A stretch of 64,000 bases of DNA from Protonemura montana (taxonomy: Eukaryota > Arthropoda > Insecta > Plecoptera > Nemouridae): contig OX387604.1 in the NCBI GenBank assembly GCA_947568835.1, forward strand, positions 22,721,076 through 22,785,075, written 5' to 3'. The notes below the pieces were generated by a model. That model made no database searches and was not told the DNA's origin. It was given only the letters and a program-made list of their open reading frames with translations. This document shows, in pieces, positions 31,001 to 41,000 of the stretch; the stretch's first letter is position 1, and each line of letters begins with the position of its first letter. Made by a program: the position numbers and the translations under genes.

Positions 31001-31317
31001 CCCCCCCCCCCCCCCCCCTTCCGCTAGGGCGCAACTGTACGTACTCACGATTAGACCACCCTGCCAACAGAAACCCAAGGAGCGAACCAGGAATGGTACC
31101 AACGTTGTCGATTTTGTGGAAATATGTGACACTGCTCGAGTCCGATTCTCTTGCCACACATCTAAACAAAACCTTTAAATCTTCACAGGTGAAGTTGATT
31201 GGAGAACTACGACAGAAATACGAGCAGAAAATTAATATCCTGACTGGAGAAGTCGCTAGACTTCAAAAAGAGAGACAACCATTAACTAATGGCAATACGT
31301 CTAATGAAAACGAATAA
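22090..31317 (+). CDS. small coiled-coil protein gene (host), 5 coding exons
   Basis: Exons: 22090-22191, 22338-22425, 22510-22673, 22891-23091, 31189-31317. All junctions are GT-AG and phases match (0, 1, 0, 0), giving 227 aa and a TAA stop. After about 35 polar residues the protein is heptad-rich nearly throughout (RDRLQIRLQQIETELAEATK, ENDKLKEQIDLMQKKVDSE, IGELRQKYEQKINILTGEV), so a coiled-coil or scaffold role is likely. I do not recognise the family. The last intron is 8.1 kb and filled with transposon fragments; extra small exons there cannot be excluded. The 3' neighbour, the myosin gene, is convergent. Confidence 0.8.
24052..24175 (-). mobile_element. fragment of a family A-like LTR
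   Basis: Matches about 17641-17760 (CGGGATATAATTTAGACTCT, GGAGCTGGTTTCTCTCTC). It then joins abruptly to gag sequence at about 24176, so it is a deletion or recombination product. Confidence 0.7.
24180..24460 (-). pseudogene. gypsy gag fragment
   Basis: Minus-strand frame homologous to the gag at 16409-17434: RYFPCFVGGTLERWNEYYEV, HPVRGDDFDRMWEERKAAAL, TQLGGSRSVEYWELQLKKR. Only about 90 codons remain, ending at the junction with the LTR fragment. The element is internally deleted. Confidence 0.85.
24600..24716 (-). repeat. leader tandem repeats of the family B element
   Basis: About five units of a ~20-bp motif (TTTTGAAAGTGCCCAATAAC, plus orientation) lie beside the family B LTR, followed by the primer-site-like TGGTAGAG on the minus strand next to the LTR. 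Homologous to 17512-17567 but with more copies. Confidence 0.75.
24717..25087 (-). mobile_element. LTR family B, outer end truncated
   Basis: Begins TGTCACGTACC and shares all its length with 19609-19970 and 61977-62245, but stops at GCAGGTGACA and lacks the last ~100 bp seen at 20074 and 62349. It acts as the 5' LTR of the deleted minus-strand element whose leader and gag lie at 24180-24716. It lies in the last intron of the coiled-coil gene. Confidence 0.8.
25090..25375. repeat. AAGATCTTG palindromic array 1
   Basis: Degenerate array of CAAGATCTTG-type words, a perfect 10-bp palindrome, with longer units such as AAGATCTTGCCAAGAACTTG repeated. A related array lies at 28880-29120. The two may be subterminal repeats of one DNA transposon, but no TIR or target duplication is proven. 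Confidence 0.7.
25376..26586. other. AT-rich intronic DNA, no gene seen
   Basis: Low-complexity AT-rich sequence with short frames only. It lies between the AAGATCTTG array and the candidate antisense exons. Confidence 0.4.
26587..28078 (-). other. candidate antisense exons within the intron
   Basis: Minus-strand segments with good splice signals: 28078-27911 (ATG, 56 codons, donor GTAAGT), 26991-26837 (acceptor TTTTTCAG, donor GTAAGT) and 26703-26587 (acceptor ATTGCAG, donor GTAAGT). Frame SLGAQNVAAFISTELEDRC in the second looks protein-like. The three do not join into one long frame, so this may be a non-coding transcript, a pseudogene, or a gene with an exon I missed. Confidence 0.3.
27256..27280. 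repeat. GCGAC microsatellite
   Basis: Four perfect GCGAC units (27261-27280) preceded by GCAAC. GC-rich in AT-rich surroundings. Confidence 0.85.
28541..28624 (+). pseudogene. 5S rRNA-like fragment
   Basis: Resembles animal 5S rRNA from near the 5' end to the C-box: ACACCGGTCCTCGTGAGAAC, ACCGAAGTTAAGCAAC, then GAGTGACC. The first 20 and the last ~30 nt do not match, and the middle is diverged. Probably a pseudogene or the head of an old 5S-derived SINE. No clear body or tail was identified. Confidence 0.65.
28880..29120. repeat. AAGATCTTG palindromic array 2
   Basis: Degenerate array of the same words as 25090-25375 (GCAAGATCTTG, TCAAGATCTTGTC, CCAAGATCTTGAAAAAATC). The two lie about 3.5 kb apart. 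Inverted comparison of their outer ends gives only partial similarity. Confidence 0.6.
29121..29553. other. no recognisable gene
   Basis: Intronic DNA with no assignable coding or transposon signal. Confidence 0.35.
29554..29705 (-). mobile_element. LTR family D (recognised part)
   Basis: From TGTGACGG the sequence matches 60457-60608 (GGTGTAGCTCGATCTCGCTTGG, GAGGTACCCGTCACC-type blocks, TATTTAAACCCAA). It likely extends rightwards, but only this part is supported by a second copy. It would be the 3' LTR of the gypsy remnant at 30428-30640. Confidence 0.6.
29706..30427. other. probable LTR and 3' region of a gypsy remnant
   Basis: This lies between the recognised LTR D part and the pol fragment and contains no clear gene. 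A 156-codon plus-strand frame (29542-30012) crosses the LTR and shows no family features. It is best read as element sequence. Confidence 0.35.
30428..30640 (-). pseudogene. gypsy pol C-terminal fragment (GPY/F region)
   Basis: The minus frame ends in RVKVYSPVRKKGRTKKLLQR followed by GGPYVVLRKLSAVSYEV, the GPY/F module after the integrase core of Ty3/gypsy pol. About 70 codons remain. It sits between the LTR D part and a family C-like LTR. Confidence 0.8.
30778..31105. mobile_element. diverged family C LTR fragment
   Basis: Starts TGTGGCGATTT and aligns with gaps to 887-1210 (TGCGTGGG.GC, GGATCGTTT, GCCGATCGTGACG, GGGCG.AACTG.ACGTACT). Its insertion of C19 at 31000-31018 is private. Its recognisable part ends within about 85 bp of the last exon of the coiled-coil gene. 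Confidence 0.65.
31000..31018 (+). repeat. poly-C tract (C19)
   Basis: Uninterrupted C run, complementary to a possible G-quadruplex-forming G run, inside a diverged LTR. Confidence 0.9.
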
Positions 31318-31513
31318 GGGAACATTGTCAGTTTAATTCCCATTTTTAAATGGGATCAATTGCTGCAAAGGAAGACAACCCACTACAGAAAATTCGACAC
31401 GAAACACACAACAAGAAATATTTGTATGCATTTTATATTTTAATTTAAAAAATTTCATACTGTAATATTATCCACAACTTGTATTGTACAATAATTTTCA
31501 TTTGGCTATTTAC

Positions 31514-31519
31514 AATAAA
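31514..31519 (+). terminator. polyadenylation signal of the coiled-coil gene
   Basis: AATAAA about 200 nt after the TAA stop, followed by a T-rich stretch (TGTTTTCTTTATTAG). A good match for the 3' end of the gene. Confidence 0.65.
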
Positions 31520-34500
31520 CCGATGTTTTCTTTATTAGTCGGCTGTGATTATTCGATTTATCTTATTACAAATCAAATTGAATTTATCCTTCAACAGTTA
31601 TAAATGCTTGGCTGTGTTTTGTCAACTTATTCTAGCTCTTGGGAAAATTACAAAAATTCAATCTGGTACAAGGCATGCAAAATATTGCCTGATGTCTGAT
31701 TTATAATATTAAATATTGCTAAAACCACGTTATATTACTTGTTAAAGAGAGTGTTAAGTGCAATGAAAAGAGGGGAAATGAATGTTACAATTTAACTTCA
31801 TGATAAAATTAATTTAGAAGATCGCATTGAAAATAATCGAACGAGGTTTTTATGCTAAGCATAAGATCAATTAATGTTCCCCTGTTCTTATTAGATTTAG
31901 ATAATGTAATTAATATATCGTTCATACATTTTTATTTTATTAGATTCAACTTCGCAATAGAAAACCATTTTTTTTCTATCTAGTGACAAGGTTAATTAAA
32001 GTATTCATGAGTCTAATAATCATAGTTAACGTATGCTTGGATTGGTATTTTCAAACACGATACAAATATTGCTGATGTAATATTGCTTGAATTAATGTAG
32101 TTGCTAATTTTCTATCGCATATCGGACGCATATTGGACCTTAAAAAATTATTTTTCTCTCCAGCATTGGGGTAAGAAAGACAAATAAGTTCTTTTTCAGA
32201 ATTTTCAGAAGTACAGAATAGAGCTTTGGGAAATTTTTTAAATTTTTTCCTCAAACATCGCACCCAATCGATATGAGTGATGTGTGTGGTGTGAGTGACG
32301 GATTTTTACCATTTTACTTGCTTTCATGTTTCGACAAAATAAACTGATTGACTAATTGCACCCATGAAATAAAAAAATCCACTAAAACGGCGAAAACGTC
32401 AGAATCGGCGGTTCTGTGAGCCTGCTAACAAATAAGGTAAATATTCTCATCTATTGATTTAGGAATGACACGAGTTCGTAGCTAGATGAGGTCAAAGTAA
32501 ATACAAAATTTCAAATGTTTAACGTTCCACGTCGATTATGTGAACGTAAATCACTATTTAATTACATTCTGTACCAGAAAACACCTACAAATATCAGAAG
32601 AAAATGCACAGCGATACGTTCTTGAAAAAGGACTGTGGGTTCTATTTGTCAATCCTAATCAAACTTCAAGAAACTCAAAAAATTAAAAAGAAACTAATTG
32701 AAAAGTTATGTATAGTTTCTGAGCTGAACTAACCTGCATGCATCAATATGAGAGAAATTTTTTGAATGAACTTATTTGGCTTGCAAGTATTCAAATTTTC
32801 GTACGCATAAATAACACTTTTGCCAAACAGATCTTAGCTTGGGTTCATGAAAGACTCTTGTAGTTCGACCAATTCTTCGTTTGAGCAACAAATCAGCAAG
32901 ACGCAGAGACCATAAAGAGCTCAAAAATGTTATTATTTTGAACCGCTAAGTGCACGGACAATAAAAAAAAAGATACCACATCTCAAAAAAATAAAAAAAT
33001 AAACACTGCAACTTGAGTCCTTCATATAGTTTGTTACATTTTTAGCAATAACAATTTATCTTCTGAGTTTTTAAGGTGTATAATTTTTTTCCAATCAGAA
33101 CCAATCATGAAAAGGTTTTGTATCAGAAAAAGAGAAACCTTTGATCTATTTCGTGGTAAATCTGTAGTTTATAAGCATTTAGGTTATATTGAGTTGAAAT
33201 CATTAGCCCACTGGAAAGCTTGAACCCCCGAGAAAAGCTACCAACACTGTAAAACCATGTTTCTTTCGCAACTTTAACCTTCATTAAATTGTCGAATCCA
33301 AAATATGTTCCTCGTTTAGTTTCGAATAAAAATCCGCCAATCTCCCCTACCTCCCACAAAAACGATTGAAAAGTGCCCAGAACTGTGTAATTGTTTATTT
33401 AGCATTTTTCACCAACGAGGAGTAGACGAATCGTTTTTCAACTTATGGAAAGCTGCTTCTCGTTTCATTTTCTTTAAGAATCGACTATAAAAATGTCGCC
33501 AAACTATCCTGCAAAAGCGCCAATGTATGAACCGACGCCTGACGCCCGACCCACGCCGCCGGCTCTGGCAACCGAATCAGGAATTTAATACATTTTTATG
33601 CATTTGATAAACTGTTTACTTTATCGAAAACGAATTATCAGTTTCATGGCTCCATTAATAAGCGCTTATCTCTAGTAAATTTGATTCATTGTGATGATTA
33701 AGTAATCGAAGTAAGTAGACATTGCCATGAAAAGTATAACTACTGATTTCTGTCAAATTATTTGTATATGTATGAACATATATGTGACATTTGTGTTACC
33801 ATCGAGAGTTTTTTGGTAAACATGGGATAAATAAAACACGTAATACTTTTGGCAGTGACAATTTTGTGTGATTTTTCCAAACAACGACTGACAGGTACAT
33901 GCTATATTGCTAGGTAGAGAGGGATTGCACTGATACCCTACTGAAGTTAGCACATAATACAGAACTTTAGTTGCAGGTATAAGGAGAGGTGGGCTAGGTA
34001 GGTTTCAATGGGTGGCATTTACAAAACCCAATCACGAGCAATGAGCATAGATCCGATTGAGATTAAACCCAACATTGTATCAACCTTGAAAAAAAAGTGC
34101 AGAAAAGAAGTGTCTTTGGTCAAAACTTTTTAGGACTTTGATATTCTGAAAAAAACCTGTCCCGGATAAGATTTTAACAAAGAGCCAATTTGCATCCATC
34201 GAAGATTGTATGTGACAATCACTTGCACAGTCTTTCTCTTTGTATTTTTTCCAATTTTTGGAAGAAGCCGGATAGCTAATTGTCAACATGAACGTTACCC
34301 TCAACTAAATTCCAACCTCCAAGCCCCAAGCTTCAAGCTCTCAATCCCAAGCTTGAAGCTCCAAGCGGCATATTCAAGGGGATATTGCGCTGGTCGAGTC
34401 TGAGTTACAATACTTGGGGTAGCGAACTTTCTTTTGTTTAAAATTACTGTAGAATCACTTATTTCTGCCTGAAAACTGATTCAATATCGGCTAGAATTTG

Positions 34501-37219
34501 CGGTCAGAATCTAATCACATCGTATCAATTAACTAACGAAATAATGTGTATTTTAAATTTTTTAGTGACATATAAATCTGACTTCGCGCGATTCATGAAT
34601 TAAATGGATTTATTGCTCCGAAATCTTGTGAAAATGAAATTTGTTATCTGTGATTAGAAATGTTTCAGTCGTAAAACTTAGCAGCTAAAGTGCTGAGACT
34701 TTAAGCAACTTATGGTAACCAACTAAGTGATATTTAAACCAATGGCAAGTGTTATGACTTTTGATTGGAAAACATAATAATTACTAGAACTTATTGATGT
34801 AGCCTGCTCACAGCATAATAATGTCATGCACAGACAAGAAATGTTTTAAATTATTTACATTCTACGTCATATGAACTACGTGAACACCATGGACACTTCA
34901 TTCGGTTGAATTCCCGAGTTACGCGGGTGCCATCAGTGCGTCGCTCGCTCGCATTGACTTTAAATATACTTTAAAAAATTCTCAGATTTGCTTAAACAAT
35001 GAACTTTCCATTTTAAGGTTGTTCTTGAGCTGTTCAAGCTATTTGTTTTGCGAGGTATAAACACTAACACAATTTGCTAGTTAAGGTTAAACGGCGAATG
35101 CTCGTTTTGCTCATTTTTGGTTTACTTATCATTTCACACTCCTAAGACGAGTTCCTAATTCAATACTTACTTCATTTCCCCTGGTGTTCCTGGGAAGACT
35201 AATAATAAATTTAATTGTTCACTCGATTTATGGGGCTGGGGAAGGGGGCGATAAGGAGGGTACGCAAAATCTATGTAGAAAGCACCCCCCCCCCCCCCCC
35301 CCCCCCCTCCCCTCCTAGTAACTAATACCTGGACAGAGCATAAGTTCCAGCCAGCTGGTCAAAATGTAAGTCAGGCGATCCTTTGTTAGCAACAGGCATA
35401 GAAAGATCCCTAAATTCGAGGAGTCCCTATGAATTTCCTGCTAATTTTACAGTTTTTGAAGCACTTTTTCAACCAAATTTTGGTAATTTTAGTGATTAAT
35501 AAATGCTGAGGTGTATGTTGTAAAGTTACTCTAGCTCCTTGGAAAATGACAAAAATGCAATATAATACAAGGCATGTTTCTCATGCACATACAACACATG
35601 TCACAATACTTTACTGTAGTTGACAGTACTTTTTGACTTGCATTGTATTGTGTTATGTTGGTGATTGCAACCTGTGTTTGACAGCTCTAATGTCTGGAGT
35701 CGTTTCAAAAAAATGTTGTCCCTAAACATTTAATTGCCCGTTAATGACGTATTTTTTGCAGCGGAAAAATAAAAATCCTCTTATGGATGGAAGGGTGGTA
35801 TGACCGTTAGTTATTAGTAATGAGAACTTAGAACCATTAGCCCTATGAAAGTTCTGCTGAGATGACAAGCAAATGAAATAGATTAATTAATAGTCTCGGT
35901 AACCCATACTGCAACTACTTTTGAAAAGTTTTTCTTGTCAACGAAGATAACAGAACCGGTGTTGTTTGCAAGTTATTTCTATCCACGCTGGCCTATTTAG
36001 TAAAGAACGAGGGGAATGAGCGTAATTACAAATTCAAATGACTGCTACCGATAATTGGAGAATAACAGCAAACGGCTGACAGTAACAAACTAATTGGATA
36101 TCTGAATGGTATTAGAGTAATTAAAATTGTAAATTGTGGACTATAAACTATGATAATTGCTGATGAAAGCACTTTAGCCAGGGTTTCAACAAGAAAATTG
36201 AAAATGGGCGGCCTAATTATTGTTTGATTTCCAGTTGCCCCCACTTTAGACGCGAACTAAGCAAGCGCTGTTTCGCTTTAATAAACAAGTTGCTTAGGAC
36301 ACAATATAGAATATTCAGGAACCCCATAAGAATAAAATTTGAATTGGTGAGAAGGCTCCGTGTCGGCCATTTTGTCTGGGACATTTCCATAGAACATTTC
36401 CTTCTCAAGTGAAGAGTAGGGAGGTAAAGTATGTTTAGGAGTAGACCCACAAGTAAACATTTCCGATCCCACAGCCTTCAAGCAACTTTAACACTTAAAA
36501 GCATTTAGGTTGTTATTGCAAGAAGCCCGTGGGATTGGCCAATTTTAACTGTAGTATACTTTGCTACAAACATTCTCACGGCAAGCACTAGGAATTATTT
36601 TAGCAATGTTGCAAGAAGTCACGTTTTTTATGCAGTTTCCTTTGGAATCACCTTTTGTTGACGTCGTTTTTGTTGTTGTAGTTACTTTATATCCGGACCA
36701 GTTAGATATGTCTTGACGATTTTATGTTTAAAATTTAATTAATTATGGACGAATATAATAACGAATACTGTGCACAGGCGCTCTACAAACGTGGTGTCAT
36801 GGTCTAGGTATGTATACTTACTAGATAACAAGATGGGGAAACGGTAAATATGATGCTAACAACCCTTAAATAGCATATCTCCAACAATAATTATACTATA
36901 TACTTTTACGTTATAGATAATAAATAGCGTACATATCATTAAAATATAGCATCATCAAAACTTCTGCAGACATAAACAAAATTGCATAATAAGTATAATA
37001 ATCCAAGGTAGGACAAATATTTTACAATATAATCTATATTACTCAATAGAAATCCAAACAGTGCATAACAAATAAGTTTCTAGTTATTACTTGTAGGTTC
37101 GACATTATATGTCTAGGTAGGTAACCGCTAAACGCTCTCCGGAATATCACAAGCGTCCATGTTCTTCTCGAGAACACTGGAGTATTGACTTTGTAAAGGG
37201 AGCTGCAATTCATACATTC
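31520..37219. other. intergenic DNA between convergent genes
   Basis: No convincing exon, RNA gene or transposon end was found. It contains a C23 run at 35285-35307. The region is AT-rich with only short frames. Confidence 0.45.
35285..35307 (+). repeat. poly-C tract (C23)
   Basis: Uninterrupted run of C followed by CCCC-rich sequence (TCCCCTCCT). Confidence 0.9.
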
Positions 37220-37910
37220 CATTCCCGCACTTCTTAAAGAAAATCTCTGATTTGCCCTCTGAGACATGCTAGTGGTTTCAAGAACATCAATCAATGACAT
37301 ATTCCGTTTACAGAAAAAAATCTAAAAAATTGTGGGGCAAATCAATTGCCAATTTTCTATTTGGCGGACTGCTCCGTGAGTGACTTCCTGGTGTAGCGCG
37401 CACGCAATCGAGTCACTAGGTTTCGTAGCAGTGAGAAAATGGCAACACTACGTTACAGTTTGGACCCCAAGTTTTCACAGAGAGAGATAAATGAAAATGT
37501 GCTCAAGCTAGCCGATGAAAAGAGATATCAAGTTTGTGTTGCCCGACTCATTCGAGCGCTGGTACTCACAAATTTCCCCATCATCCTGCAGTTCGCTTAC
37601 AATTACAACGACAATTGTAAGGACAAAAAGCACAACATGAGATAAAATACCACACAGCTACTCGCAAGAAGGTTTCACGCGAAAGAATTGCCATCACAGC
37701 AGCCTCGGCTAGCGAGCACCCACCGAGTGCATAGCACCACTGTGGCCGGTATCATACCCGTAAAGTCACTCAGGGAGCAAGCTGACAAATAGAAAATAAG
37801 TGATTGAGCCGCCCAATAATTTTTTAGATTTTTTCCGTAAACGGGGTATTTCATTGTTTGGTGTTCTTAACTCGACAAAAAATTGTATAAGCAAATCGGA
37901 GTCCAACTTT
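37220..37910. repeat. imperfect inverted repeat, foldback-type element
   Basis: The arms about 37220-37385 and 37753-37910 are imperfect inverted copies. CCGTTTACAGAAAAAAATC pairs with the complement of GATTTTTTCCGTAAACGG. CAATTTTCTATTTG-like, GTGAGTGAC/GTCACTCA and outer CAATGA/TCATTG blocks also match in order. The ~370-bp middle holds a 68-codon plus ORF (37439-37645, start MATLRYSLDPKFSQ) of unknown nature. This fits a MITE or foldback element. Outer ends and target duplication were not resolved. Confidence 0.65.
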
Positions 37911-38093
37911 AAGCAATAGACACTATTTCACTCATCATCAACGCTGGTACACATTTATATACTTCTTTGTCACTTTTTTACTTTTAAATGAAAGCCTAAT
38001 GCGTCCTTGTCTGCAGTTCATCTTTTTTTGCTGTACTCTCATAGCACGCTCTGACTCAGAACTCTGATCTTCACTCTCAAGGTGATAATTCCT

Positions 38094-41000
38094 TCAGACC
38101 AGAACTTCCATCTTATTTCCTTTCCGCAGAATGCGTATCTGGCCCGGTGGAACCTCTGGCAGACCTGCACACTTGAAGGCGAAGAGCACAGTTTGCTGCC
38201 CGAAGTTGGCTTCGAACCTGCAAATAAATCATTGCATTTTACCATACAAGAACTTTTTTTTTTTTTAACACAGAAATATTATTTTATTTGAGGGGCAATT
38301 GTCATCAAATTAACTCACGCAAAAACGTGATATTTCTTGGATATTTTTCCGTTTTTGGAATTCGTTACTCAGGTCAGTAGGGAATATAATAATATAAAAG
38401 ACTGAACCATGGAAAGTTCAGCTAGCTTAGCAGTACGTGTGCACTCAGTCCCACCTTCCCGCCAAATAGCTGCAGAATTACAGATCTTCGGTCGAAGAGA
38501 TCGAAAAGAAACCAAAAGAAAAAATTTGCATTTGAGATATTGATGCCATTCTAAAAAGAATTTAAGCTTAAAGTTTGTTATAGGTGAACTCCTGGACACT
38601 GACAACGGTCTAGTTAATAAAGATGCTTCGTCCCGGGTACATAGGCACGTGATATGCCATATGATTAAAGTGGGCCTAAAACACGTTCTGATAAACCAGT
38701 TTCCTTATCAGTAGCTGGCTCGATCAGTGCAATGAGGATCGGGCGATGTTCACGAAACTGCTAGCGATTTTAAAATATTTACTGCACTTCCTCAACCCAT
38801 TAGCCTCAAATACTTCATTTTTGAAATGAAATAAAAACTGAAAAACTTAATTTATTTTATCTTTACGACGCACACTTCTAAGGTACTTTTTTCTCAATAT
38901 AGCAAGTTGTTAAAACACATTTGTATATGCTTTCTATAATTGCTTTTGCAATCTCATAATCAAGGTAGTTGTTCTACCCAAAACCCGACCTTTTTCATTG
39001 CGATGCCTCGTCCAGGCAAGTCTGAGATGACAATAAAAAGGAATATTAGTTAATTACCGATGTCGAATTTTTCGATTTTAGACACCAACATTTTGCATAG
39101 CAGACAGTTTGCATTACTCAATGCTTTAGCCCTTCTTAGTCTGAGTAAATAATTTTAAGAAGTTATTACCATACTTTTGACCGTCTATCATTACACTTCG
39201 ACACATCTCGCCTCAATTCGACACAATATGGTCACACACTGCTCCTTTTCTCATTCATCCCCTGGAAAAAAATCAATCCCAATCAGAAGTACTTACTCTG
39301 TACTGATGTTCACTTCAGGCGGTTTGCCTACGGCGTTTTGAACAACAAGGAACAGTTTGGTGACGATCTCGATCACGTGGCCTGTTTGGAAGACGAAATC
39401 TCCTTTCTTTTTGCCGAGGTCGCTCTGAAATAAGCAGCCTGGTATGTTGTCCCTCGCCTCGGCTACCGGACTAGGCTAGAACAACAACAACACAACCAAC
39501 CCTACAGTCTACACTAGCGGCTAAGCTGCAACACTGAACTAGACTACTGGACTAGGAACCAACCAACCAACCTAGATAGCTATTTACATCTTTTCCAGCC
39601 TTCGGCTGTGTACGGAAATTGATCTATACGGGACATCTGCCGAATGAACAGGTTCATGCACTCGCAACTGAAAATTAACGGTAGTGGACGCAAATTTTTA
39701 AATCCCTACCAACTCTGGACTCTGGACACAAAAAAGTGTTAAACATATTCGTAAATCTTGATGTAAAATAAAATCATGAAGTTGATTAACTTAAAAGTTC
39801 AGAGATTTTGCAAGTGTCCTGGAAATTTTATCCATATTGGTCCCACCGTTAGGCCAGTAGAAAGACAAAACGAACGCACATAAATAAAACATTCTGTTTT
39901 TTCCGGGTAGTCAAATTGAGTCATCGCTTCACTCGCTACGCTGATTAAAAAATATCAGATTGGAAATGGTAGCCATGCATTTTGTGATGCGTGCATTTTA
40001 TATTGTACTGAATGCAAAATAGAAGCGCGTTGAGCAACGTTGTTTCCTTCTGCCCCCCCCCCCCCCCCCCCCTGGCTGATCCACTGGTAATTTCCACAAG
40101 GGACTATTTATTGTACGAAGGGGGATTTAAAATTGTTCCGCTAATCCGGGGGATGGGGGAGATCCGTATTTTGAGATCGTCAATAAGACTAATAAATGCC
40201 CCGCCGAATTTATTTGTTGGTCAACTCATGCCGCTAAACACTTTTTGCACTACTTAAAATGAATCTACCACTGCTCATGCCTGACATTCATTTGGTAAAC
40301 ATGACAAGGACGCTTTCTGTGAGAACCCATCATGGTCTTTGTGAAGAGACGCAATGGCAAGGTCAACGTCGCAGGCCCCAAGGTCATTTTAAATGCACAC
40401 TGATCAGATAGAAAAGCGGTGATCCTCTATTAGAATGACGTTGACTATTTTAACTCCCTCGTCAAGCGTCTCGCCTCTACTCGGAAAAATATGCAATTGT
40501 GCTTTTAAATGCGTTTATATGAGACTTGCCAACGCTGCGCCTTCGTCAATGATCTGCACCTCCCTTGCACATGTATTCCCTTATTTGCCTTATTTTCCCA
40601 CATATATCCCACATATATCCCTTATTTGCACATTTCAATTGTGTTTTTGGTTTTGAGACTAGATTTTGAAACTCAGGTACTTTTTTCTTTCAGTGAAAAA
40701 AGCGTTCTGGCGCTTCAATTCACGACGCAGTCGTGCAAACAACGATCTACATTCAGGCGGTTTCTATTCACGACGCATTCAATCAAATAGCAATCTACGT
40801 TCTAGAAAATTCAACATACGACTCAGAAGTGTACATACATTTTTAGCTTTTTGCAACTTGCATACACGATTCGCACAACTACTAGAAAAGTCATTTTACT
40901 TACGGCTCTCACGTGGAAAACTGCGATATCATCCAAGTAGGGACTTAAAGACAGCCTGTAAATCTCAGTGGCAGGCACCCTGTATTTCACTTGAAGTGTC

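Noticed and set aside
37439-37645. Start exon of a host gene (MATLRYSLDPKFSQ...)
   Set aside because: It lies in the loop of an inverted repeat and no downstream exon in phase was found; kept only as part of that element.
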